This document shows, in pieces, positions 7,206-11,959 of a stretch of DNA of 11,959 nt. Each line of letters begins with the position of its first letter. Positions within the stretch are counted from its first letter, which is position 1. Origin of the DNA: Candidatus Scybalocola fimicaballi (GTDB lineage: Bacteria; Bacteroidota; Bacteroidia; Bacteroidales; Paludibacteraceae); assembly GCA_002317115.1 (NCBI GenBank), contig DCIP01000095.1:1-11959 (forward strand). The letters are read 5' to 3'. The notes under the pieces are model-generated. The model did not search any database, was not told the DNA's origin, and saw only the letters and a list, made by a program, of their open reading frames with translations. The position numbers and the translations under genes are program-made.

Positions 7206-7964
7206 TCATTCCTCAGTTTCCTTCTTTTTATATGGCTTTCTTTTACAAACTCTTTTTTCGAGATCCAACTCTACAATTCGATTTGCTTCTGCCATTATAC
7301 GGTTTCTTTTCCTAATGAATTTTGATGATTGTTTTGAAGGGTTGAATGAAAGAGGCGAGGGCAGAAGCGCAACTATTGTGGCTATCTGTGTCCTGCTTAG
7401 CTTATTAAGATCCTTATCAAAATATATTTCAGACGCCATAGGCATCCCATATATGCCATGTCCTGTCTCTGCAATGTTGAGATAAACCTCCATGATTCGT
7501 TTTTTATCCCAGAAAAACTCGATTAATACGGTAAAATATGCCTCAAGCGCTTTTCTAAAATATGAGCGACGTGGATAAAGAAAAACGTTTTTAGCTGTTT
7601 GCTGAGATATTGTGCTGCCTCCTATGATGTTTTTGTGCTTTAAGTTATGCTCGTAAGCTTTCTGGATAGCTTCCCAATAAAAGCCAGAGTTTTCCACGAA
7701 CTTGCTGTCTTCCGAAGATATGGCTGCTTTTACAAGGTATTCAGGCATTTCCTCAATGGGAGTCCATTTTTTAAGCACACGCACGTCTTCTCCGTTCCAC
7801 GCATATTCCACACATCTTATTAACATCAAAGGAGTAATGTAGACAGGCACGAAACGATAGACAATCACCATAATTATTGATGATGTGAAAAAGAATATCA
7901 CGAAGTTACGGATGAAAATCCACAACTTATGTCTCCAAAATGTTAATTTATGATTAAATCCCAT
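7206..7964 (-). CDS. mtgA: Monofunctional biosynthetic peptidoglycan transglycosylase (GT51)
   Basis: Polymerises lipid II into glycan strands on the periplasmic face of the inner membrane. Its 252 aa is a usual MtgA length. Seen: one N-terminal membrane anchor (~15-37) with positive residues before it; motif I SSEDSKF (83-89) with catalytic Glu85; GGSTISQQTAKNVFL (115-129); and motif KRIMEVYLNIAETG (155-168) with the second catalytic Glu159. The usual EDxxFxxHxG motif has Asn92 in place of His, a notable substitution. The C-terminus is strongly basic (KRVCKRKPYKKK). No transpeptidase domain follows, so it is monofunctional. The gene is divergent from panB, with a -7 element 25 nt upstream of the start. 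Confidence 0.94.
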   Translation of the reverse strand: MGFNHKLTFWRHKLWIFIRNFVIFFFTSSIIMVIVYRFVPVYITPLMLIRCVEYAWNGEDVRVLKKWTPIEEMPEYLVKAAISSEDSKFVENSGFYWEAIQKAYEHNLKHKNIIGGSTISQQTAKNVFLYPRRSYFRKALEAYFTVLIEFFWDKKRIMEVYLNIAETGHGIYGMPMASEIYFDKDLNKLSRTQIATIVALLPSPLSFNPSKQSSKFIRKRNRIMAEANRIVELDLEKRVCKRKPYKKKETEE

Positions 7965-7988
7965 AACAAATCGGCTTTATCGTATTGA

Positions 7989-7996
7989 CAAAAGTA
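7989..7996 (-). promoter_or_regulatory. -7 element for mtgA
   Basis: The minus strand reads TACTTTTG (TAnnTTTG). It lies 25 nt before ATG 7964 and only 12 bp from the plus-strand -7 element of panB, so the two promoters are interleaved. Confidence 0.6.
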
Positions 7997-8008
7997 TCAA
8001 TTTTTAGA

Positions 8009-8016
8009 TAACTTTG
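8009..8016 (+). promoter_or_regulatory. -7 element for panB
   Basis: TAACTTTG matches TAnnTTTG, with ATTG (7984-7987) 21 nt upstream as a possible -33 element. It lies 28 nt before ATG 8045, giving a short leader without a strong Shine-Dalgarno, as is common in Bacteroidetes. Confidence 0.65.
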
Positions 8017-8044
8017 CAGTGGTTAAACGCAAATACTTATAGAA

Positions 8045-8866
8045 ATGGCAGAAGTTACAGGTACTGCGGTGAAAAAAGTAACCGCAACAGTTATCAAATC
8101 AATGAAGTCGTCGGGAGAGAAGATCTCTATGCTTACTTCATACGACTTCACTATGGCTCAACTGGTTGACAAGGCAGGTGTTGATGTGATTCTTGTGGGC
8201 GATTCTGCGTCTAACACAATGATAGGTAATAAGACTACGCTTCCTATCACCGTCGACGAGATGATTGTCTTCGGAAAGAGCGTTGTCAATGCAGTCAAGC
8301 GTGCTCACGTTGTGATTGATATGCCTTTCGGTAGCTATCAGATCAGTAAGGAAGAGGGCGTTCGTAATGCATGTAGAATTATGAAGGAGACTGGTGCTGA
8401 CTCTGTGAAGATTGAGGGTGGACTTGAATATCTTGACACAATCAAGGCTATCATAACTGCTGGTATTCCGGTCATGGCTCACCTTGGTTTGACTCCTCAG
8501 TCGGTCAATAAATTCGGTGGATACGGGGTTCGTGCTAAGGAAGAGGCTGAAGCTGCAAAACTTATCTCTGATGCAAAACTGCTCGATGAGGCTGGATGTT
8601 ATGCAATTGTGCTTGAAAAGATTCCTGCTTCGCTTACGGAAAGAGTAAGAAAAGAGATCTCTATGCCAATCATCGGAATCGGTGCTGGTGTTGAAGCCGA
8701 TGGACAGGTATTGGTGCTTCAGGATATGCTTGGAATGACTCAGATGAAGCTTCCAAAATTTGTGAGAAAGTACGCTAATCTCGACGAGGTTATCACTAAT
8801 GCAGTCAGCAACTACTGCTCTGATGTCAAGAATGGCAAATTTCCCGATGAAAACGAAAGCTATTAA
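8045..8866 (+). CDS. panB: 3-methyl-2-oxobutanoate hydroxymethyltransferase (ketopantoate hydroxymethyltransferase)
   Basis: First committed step of pantothenate and CoA synthesis: transfers a hydroxymethyl group from methylene-tetrahydrofolate to 2-oxoisovalerate, giving ketopantoate, in the cytoplasm. The 273-aa TIM-barrel protein is full length. Seen: ISMLTSYDFTMAQLVD (~27-42); VGDSASN with Mg-ligand Asp53; VIDMPFGSYQ with Asp92; VKIEGG with Glu124; AHLGLTPQSV (145-154); catalytic Glu191 in AIVLEKIP; and PIIGIGAG (208-215). Residue roles are transferred from E. coli PanB. ATG 8045 sits just behind the promoter. It stands alone, without panC or panD nearby, and ends before a strong terminator. 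A 270-codon open frame on the opposite strand is a codon-usage shadow. Confidence 0.97.
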   Translation: MAEVTGTAVKKVTATVIKSMKSSGEKISMLTSYDFTMAQLVDKAGVDVILVGDSASNTMIGNKTTLPITVDEMIVFGKSVVNAVKRAHVVIDMPFGSYQISKEEGVRNACRIMKETGADSVKIEGGLEYLDTIKAIITAGIPVMAHLGLTPQSVNKFGGYGVRAKEEAEAAKLISDAKLLDEAGCYAIVLEKIPASLTERVRKEISMPIIGIGAGVEADGQVLVLQDMLGMTQMKLPKFVRKYANLDEVITNAVSNYCSDVKNGKFPDENESY

Positions 8867-8881
8867 GAAATATTGATGAAG

Positions 8882-8902
8882 GGGCAGGTGTTGTACCTGC
8901 CC
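8882..8902 (+). terminator. Rho-independent terminator after panB
   Basis: Stem GGGCAGGT / ACCTGCCC with loop GTTGT, followed by TTTTTGTTTG on the plus strand. It lies 16 nt after the panB stop codon. The opposite strand lacks a good U-tract, so it may stop the convergent ATPase transcript only weakly. Confidence 0.9.
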
Positions 8903-8913
8903 TTTTTGTTTGT

Positions 8914-10197
8914 CTAAATCATTCCGTATAAAGGGATGTTTGTCATCCAACTTTCCTCTTTATAAGGCAGCATCGATGTTCTAATTGCAGATGTGGGATT
9001 GTATTTCTCACAAAATAATTTGAAACTCTTGGCATGAACGTTTGTTTCTGCCTTTACCTCAATAGGTATAATCATATTTCCATTTTGAATTACAAAATCT
9101 ACCTCTGCTGTACTTCTGTCATTTGTCCAATAATATACACCTTCGTATTTCTTTTGTGTCATTTGCTGATGTACAAACTGCTCTGTTAGAGCTCCTTTAT
9201 ACTCAGTGAAAATACGATTGCCTTCTAAAATTATTTCTGGCCGGATATTGCTCAATGTGGATAATAATCCAACGTCTAACATGTAAAGTTTGAAAATGTC
9301 TGGCTCAGAATAATGAGACAGCGGTAACTCTGGTTTAGTTACTCGATTTGTTTTTAATAATAAACCTGCGTCGCAAATCCAATTTATTGCCAATTCATAA
9401 TCTTTTGCACGAGCTCCTTCTCTTAGGAGCCCATAAATAAATTTCTTATTTTCTTTTGCAAGTTGTGTTGGTACGGATTCCCATACCTGTCGGATTCTTG
9501 GAAGTTCATTGATGGGAGCATGTTTGGAAAAATCTCGTTCGTATGAATCGAGTATTTCGCGTTGTATTTCTTGCACTACCTTATAGTCTCTTTTTTCTGC
9601 ATATTCATTGACTACTTCTGGCATTCCTCCTACGATTAGGTAAGACTTCAGAATTTGACACAACTCTTCATGAAAAGGCGATAAAATCGACCATTTTTGT
9701 TCGATTAGAGCGTTTGCAAATTGATCTTTTCCTATTGCATTTAAGAATTCTATAAACGACATGGGGTGCATTTGAAGGAAATTGACTTTCCCAACAGGAA
9801 ATGATTCTCCCGTATGAACACTCATGCCAAGCAATGATCCTGCAGCGATAATATGATATTGAGAAGCGTTTTCGTAGAAATATTTAAGAGATGTTATTCC
9901 CGACGGTGCGGCTTGAATTTCATCAAAAAATATAAGAGAATCTTCTGGTTTGATCACCTTATTGGTATATAATTGTAAAGTTTCGATGATTCTCTGAGGA
10001 TTCAAGTCTTTCTCAAATATATTTTGTAAGCTTTTTTCCTGTTCGAAATTGACATATATGCAGTTTTGATAGTGACTCTTGCCGAACTCCTTTACGAGCC
10101 AAGTTTTACCTACTTGTCTTGCCCCCTCTATAATCAAAGGTTTTCTACGTGGACTATTTTTCCATTCTATAAGTTGATTTATGCAAGTTCTTTCCAT
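8914..10197 (-). CDS. Stand-alone AAA+ ATPase with DUF4143 / PD-(D/E)XK-like C-terminus
   Basis: 427-aa ATP-binding protein of the widespread AAA_14 + DUF4143 type, whose biological role is not established. Seen: Walker A GARQVGKT (25-32), Walker B LIFFDEIQ (88-95), a sensor-1-like IIAAGSLLG (116-124), and the conserved MHPMSFIEFL (143-152). The middle DUF4143 region contains YLIVGGMPEVV (186-196). The C-terminal nuclease-like fold has LTEQFV (~337-342), AEVDFVI (364-370) and IEVKAE (379-384), so the D..ExK residues of a PD-(D/E)XK core are intact. Such genes are scattered, often accessory, and are sometimes proposed to be defence- or DNA-linked, which is unproven. ATG 10197 is preceded by a TACTTTTG -7 element, and three palindromic repeats lie right upstream of that promoter, suggesting tight control. 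It converges with panB. Confidence 0.9.
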   Translation of the reverse strand: MERTCINQLIEWKNSPRRKPLIIEGARQVGKTWLVKEFGKSHYQNCIYVNFEQEKSLQNIFEKDLNPQRIIETLQLYTNKVIKPEDSLIFFDEIQAAPSGITSLKYFYENASQYHIIAAGSLLGMSVHTGESFPVGKVNFLQMHPMSFIEFLNAIGKDQFANALIEQKWSILSPFHEELCQILKSYLIVGGMPEVVNEYAEKRDYKVVQEIQREILDSYERDFSKHAPINELPRIRQVWESVPTQLAKENKKFIYGLLREGARAKDYELAINWICDAGLLLKTNRVTKPELPLSHYSEPDIFKLYMLDVGLLSTLSNIRPEIILEGNRIFTEYKGALTEQFVHQQMTQKKYEGVYYWTNDRSTAEVDFVIQNGNMIIPIEVKAETNVHAKSFKLFCEKYNPTSAIRTSMLPYKEESWMTNIPLYGMI

Positions 10198-10211
10198 AGA
10201 TTTGTTTTTTG

Positions 10212-10219
10212 CAAAAGTA
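10212..10219 (-). promoter_or_regulatory. -7 element for the ATPase gene
   Basis: The minus strand reads TACTTTTG (TAnnTTTG), 14 nt upstream of ATG 10197, so the leader would be almost absent. The first palindromic repeat begins about 20 bp upstream of it, where the -33 region should be. Confidence 0.6.
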
Positions 10220-10238
10220 TATCTATTTTCTTAAATAC

Positions 10239-10323
10239 ACACTTTTATCAAGATAAAAATGCAATATCAATACACTTTTATCAAGATAAAAATGTCATTT
10301 TGCTACATTTTTATCAAGATATG
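10239..10323. repeat. Three operator-like palindromic repeats at exact 33-bp spacing
   Basis: Copies start at 10239, 10272 and 10305. The first two are identical over 23 nt (10239-10261, 10272-10294). The third (10305-10323) has one early substitution (ACATTTTT) and loses the right end after AAGAT. The core TTTTATCAAGATAAAA is a perfect palindrome, TTTTATC / GATAAAA, around AA. The 10-nt segments between copies are unrelated. The period is close to three helical turns, which would put all copies on one face of the DNA. They lie between the divergent ATPase promoter and the plus-strand -7 element at 10367. I read them as binding sites for a dimeric regulator; the regulator is unknown. Confidence 0.75.
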
Positions 10324-10366
10324 CCAGTTTCAACTCTGTTAAATGCAAATGTTTTAATATATTCCC

Positions 10367-10374
10367 TAACTTTG
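10367..10374 (+). promoter_or_regulatory. Possible -7 element for the small acidic protein gene
   Basis: TAACTTTG on the plus strand is identical to the panB -7 element. It lies 169 nt before ATG 10544, with the 97-bp inverted-repeat element in between. If used, the mRNA would have a long structured leader. No clear -33 partner is seen. Confidence 0.4.
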
Positions 10375-10403
10375 TGATTAATTTAAGGCAATTATATACG
10401 AGT

Positions 10404-10500
10404 TGTCCAAAACACGCTTTTTCTTTATACGCTCGCCCTACGGACTCGCGTTGGAGGAGGGGCAAGGGCGTTCTGCCCTTTGTGATCCTCATTTTGGACA
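10404..10500. mobile_element. 97-bp inverted-repeat (MITE-like) element
   Basis: Bounded by TGTCCAAAA (10404-10412) and TTTTGGACA (10492-10500), a perfect 9-bp terminal inverted repeat. Weaker similarity continues outward (TATAcGAG against TATAgCGGG when read inward). The interior is much more GC-rich than its surroundings and holds a hairpin AAGGGC-GTTCT-GCCCTT (10464-10480). It encodes no convincing protein; a 68-codon minus-strand frame across it looks spurious. The shape suggests a non-autonomous mobile or dispersed repeat, but no exact target-site duplication is visible. Confidence 0.45.
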
Positions 10501-10543
10501 CCCGCTATATTAATTTCCAAATTTAATATAATCAGTCATAGAA

Positions 10544-10768
10544 ATGAACGAACCAAAACTGACTAAAGAGATTATTTTGTCTTTCTTCGCTCAAGAATAT
10601 AGCAAAGAGGAGTGCGATAAAGCATGTCCTTTTGTGGAAGAATGTAATAATATATTAGCGAAGACGAGTGGTAGAGATACGTTGTGTGATATCTTGGGTG
10701 TCTCCAATGGAGAATCAAGCGTTGTTGAGGTAGACGAAGAATCTGAAGACGATGATGACTACTTTTGA
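10544..10768 (+). CDS. Small acidic Cys-containing protein, function unknown
   Basis: A 74-aa protein I do not recognise. The N-terminal half is amphipathic and looks helical (KLTKEIILSFFAQEYSKEE). Four cysteines follow: C24-X3-C28-X5-C34 and C48, in a pattern that could hold a metal or form a redox site but matches no motif I know. The C-terminus is strongly acidic (EVDEESEDDDDYF), ending in aromatic Tyr-Phe. No signal peptide or membrane segment. Support for being real: ATG with an upstream intergenic region, codon use like neighbours, and a strong terminator starting 20 nt after the stop. It lies beside the 97-bp element and the repeat array of the divergent ATPase gene, so it could be functionally linked to either, but that is only proximity. 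Confidence 0.65.
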   Translation: MNEPKLTKEIILSFFAQEYSKEECDKACPFVEECNNILAKTSGRDTLCDILGVSNGESSVVEVDEESEDDDDYF

Positions 10769-10787
10769 AATCTAAATTTATATAAAC

Positions 10788-10820
10788 AAAAAAATCCTCG
10801 ATTTGCTCGAGGATTTTTTT
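10788..10820. terminator. Bidirectional terminator between small protein and lipoprotein genes
   Basis: Arms AAAAAAATCCTCGA and TCGAGGATTTTTTT with loop TTTGC. The A-run and T-run give a U-tract on both strands, so it can serve the plus-strand small gene and the minus-strand lipoprotein gene (stop at 10830). Its stem is identical to that of the terminator at 11752-11784. Confidence 0.92.
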
Positions 10821-10829
10821 TATGTGTTT

Positions 10830-11585
10830 TTATTTGAAGTACCATTGGATATTTGACACATCCAAATCTTTTGGTGCAATCTTTATTTGCAATAATCCTT
10901 CTTTTCTTTTTTGAGTACATTTCAGAACTATTCTGTTTTCTGTCTTAGATCCCTTTTCGGTAACAAGTTTTATAGTGGTTAAGCCTCCAGATGTGACAAT
11001 TCGTTCCACTATATATTCTGAATCCGAAATTATTGCCTTTGATCCCAATGTGAGATCCTTTATTGGAACAGGAAATCCTACAAGAGAAGGCCCAACTTTT
11101 ACAGGTGGCTCAGGAGCAGAAGATGCCTTTGATTCGTTGTTTTCAAAGTTTACTGGTTTTGCTCCGATTGTATTGCTTGTATTAGAAGAACTGTAAGATG
11201 CATTTTGTCTCTCTTCTGCAGTTGGAATAAACTCTATCACGGTACCAGTTGTGACTGATTTTTTTGTTGTTACAAACAATATTTGAGTTGTACTGGTGTT
11301 TGTCGCGATGTTTATAACGCATTGATTGTCTTTTAAATCTGCATCTTTAAACATCTCAAATCTCGAATTTGATTCAGAGTTCTTTTTCCCAAATCCTCCA
11401 ATACCAAAGACATAATTTTGTTCTGATGTGCCAATAACCTGCTTAATCACTTTAAAGTTTGCTTTTGAAAGCGTAACATTTGTGACAACTTGATCATTTG
11501 TGCTGTAAGGTGTAGTGTTGTATGTGGCACAACTTGACAACAATGCCAAACAGAAGGTAGATGAAATAAGTTTATTTAATTTCAT
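10830..11585 (-). CDS. DUF6567-like lipoprotein
   Basis: Predicted outer-envelope lipoprotein of 251 aa from ATG 11585. A lipoprotein signal peptide is clear: MKLNKLISSTFCLALLSSC, with Cys19 in lipobox LSSC, so the start 26 codons further upstream is rejected. Residues ~34-120 (TNVTLSKANFKVIKQVIGTSEQNYVFGIGG...EMFKDADL...VINIATNT...TGTVIEF) resemble Bacteroidetes lipoproteins of the DUF6567 type, small alpha/beta domains of unknown function. A Ser/Asn/Pro-rich linker follows (~122-165). A C-terminal part (~166-251) starting VGFPVPIKDLTLGSKAII looks beta-rich and I do not recognise it. So this is a DUF6567-like domain plus an unassigned domain. It has its own promoter (11651-11683) and terminator and is monocistronic. 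Confidence 0.75.
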   Translation of the reverse strand: MKLNKLISSTFCLALLSSCATYNTTPYSTNDQVVTNVTLSKANFKVIKQVIGTSEQNYVFGIGGFGKKNSESNSRFEMFKDADLKDNQCVINIATNTSTTQILFVTTKKSVTTGTVIEFIPTAEERQNASYSSSNTSNTIGAKPVNFENNESKASSAPEPPVKVGPSLVGFPVPIKDLTLGSKAIISDSEYIVERIVTSGGLTTIKLVTEKGSKTENRIVLKCTQKRKEGLLQIKIAPKDLDVSNIQWYFK

Positions 11586-11637
11586 ACTTATAAAAATTTG
11601 TTTAGTCCTATGCTTCTCTTTAAGGTGAAAGCCAATA

Positions 11638-11657
11638 ACCTTTGTAAATGCAAAGGT
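11638..11657. promoter_or_regulatory. Inverted repeat overlapping the lipoprotein promoter
   Basis: ACCTTTG (11638-11644) and CAAAGGT (11651-11657) form a perfect 7-bp inverted repeat with a 6-nt centre. The right arm coincides with the -7 element, and the left arm would lie just after the transcription start. It could be an operator, an RNA hairpin at the 5' end, or chance. Confidence 0.3.
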
Positions 11658-11683
11658 AGTCAAAAAAGACTATCAAACAAAAT
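11651..11683 (-). promoter_or_regulatory. Promoter of the lipoprotein gene (-33 and -7)
   Basis: On the minus strand ATTTTG (11678-11683) and TACCTTTG (11651-11658) are separated by 19 nt, a good match to the Bacteroidetes TTTG / TAnnTTTG arrangement. The leader to ATG 11585 would be about 60 nt. Confidence 0.65.
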
Positions 11684-11751
11684 TTTGATGATTTTTTTAT
11701 TTCTCTTATTTTGTTTAGAAAGATTAATTTTAGGCGTGTGCTGATAGAAAC

Positions 11752-11784
11752 AAAAAAATCCTCGATAAAATCGAGGATTTTTTT
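11752..11784. terminator. Bidirectional terminator after the DUF1846 gene
   Basis: Arms AAAAAAATCCTCGA and TCGAGGATTTTTTT with loop TAAAA, flanked by A and T runs on either side. It lies about 46 nt beyond the stop of the DUF1846 gene on the minus strand. The stem equals that at 10788-10820; only the loop differs. Confidence 0.9.
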
Positions 11785-11793
11785 ATTGTAATT

Positions 11794-11828
11794 GTCAACC
11801 ATCAATCGTCAACCATCAACCGTCAATC
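11794..11828. repeat. Heptamer tandem repeat, five units
   Basis: Five successive units GTCAACC, ATCAATC, GTCAACC, ATCAACC, GTCAATC, with consensus RTCAAYC. It sits between the stop codon of the DUF1846 gene and its terminator, so it is in the 3' untranslated region. Its purpose is unknown. Confidence 0.7.
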
Positions 11829-11830
11829 GA

Positions 11831-11959
11831 TTACTGATGATACAATTTTGATGTCTGGTATTTAGCCTCCTGTGTAAGATTAACTCCAAGGCGACGGAAT
11901 ACTCTTTCATCTGTCTGAGAAAGAATGACGCTTGTATGAACCTCACAATTCTTCAACTC
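11831..11959 (-). CDS. DUF1846 family protein, C-terminal end (cut by window edge)
   Basis: The last 42 codons of a minus-strand gene running off the right edge; its stop TAA is at 11831-11833. The frame reads [20 protein letters not shown] and then [22 protein letters not shown]. From memory this matches the C-terminus of DUF1846 proteins (about 500 aa, unknown function): conserved (K/G)CEVH(S/T), VDE..FRKLG.N.T, and a final LYH. The open frame has no interruption to the edge. The DUF1846 assignment rests on this short tail only. Confidence 0.7.
   Translation of the reverse strand, partial: ELKNCEVHTSVILSQTDERVFRRLGVNLTQEAKYQTSKLYHQ

Noticed and set aside
8138..8950. 270-codon open frame on the strand opposite panB
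   Set aside because: It lies antisense to a clear panB, its protein resembles no family, and it arises from panB codon bias.
10239..10323. Short CRISPR-like array
   Set aside because: Spacers are only 10 nt, the repeat core is a full palindrome, there are only three copies, and no cas genes are present. An operator array fits better.
10295..10501. 68-codon minus-strand frame across the 97-bp element
   Set aside because: It follows the GC-rich repeat element, has basic low-complexity content, no ribosome site and no recognisable domain. It is most likely a by-product of the repeat.
8914..10820. ATPase, repeat array and small protein as a toxin-antitoxin or defence operon
   Set aside because: The genes are divergent, the small protein has no known toxin or antitoxin features, and no other defence gene is nearby. 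Proximity alone is not enough.
11620..11805. 61-codon minus-strand frame upstream of the lipoprotein gene
   Set aside because: It runs through the terminator at 11752-11784 and the lipoprotein promoter, so it is not a plausible gene.

Overview
The window looks like a chromosomal segment of a Bacteroidales (Bacteroidota) species with moderate-to-low GC. The evidence is: repeated TAnnTTTG-type -7 promoter elements in front of most genes; a menaquinone methyltransferase; a pair of acyltransferases resembling the glycine-lipid (GlsA/GlsB) enzymes of Bacteroides; a lipoprotein of a Bacteroidetes-type family (DUF6567-like); and a surface-type modular protein whose tail resembles a type IX secretion sorting domain. 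No species can be named from sequence alone.

Layout. (1) 1-1900: a lone, Asn/Asp-rich, AT-rich gene on the minus strand for a modular protein (Fn3-like region, dockerin-type EF-hand, possible cohesin-like segment, T9SS-like tail, no signal peptide). GC-rich REP-like palindromes lie on both sides of it. (2) 1835-3946: minus-strand operon ubiE then a DUF1015 gene, ending in a strong hairpin terminator. (3) 4042-5818: divergent plus-strand pair for aminolipid synthesis (glsA-like O-acyltransferase, glsB-like GNAT N-acyltransferase, 1 nt apart). (4) 5829-7964: convergent minus-strand genes for a Wzx-type flippase and a monofunctional peptidoglycan transglycosylase (mtgA). (5) 7989-8902: panB on the plus strand, from a promoter back-to-back with that of mtgA, with its own terminator. 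(6) 8914-10820: accessory-looking stretch with a stand-alone AAA+ ATPase/DUF4143 gene on the minus strand. Three palindromic repeats with an exact 33-bp period lie just upstream of its promoter. Next to them are a 97-bp inverted-repeat element and a small acidic, Cys-containing protein gene. (7) 10830-11959: a DUF6567-like lipoprotein between two near-identical terminators, a heptamer tandem repeat, and the C-terminal end of a DUF1846 protein cut by the window edge.

How it fits together. Regions 2 to 5 are mostly envelope and cofactor housekeeping: quinone methylation, aminolipid acylation, glycan export, peptidoglycan polymerisation and pantothenate synthesis. The parts least explained by housekeeping are the ATPase with its 33-bp operator-like array, the neighbouring inverted-repeat element and small protein, and the signal-less surface-type gene enclosed by REP-like sequences. 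I see no convincing complete new defence or mobile system. The ATPase and its repeat array are the best candidate for an undescribed regulatory arrangement.
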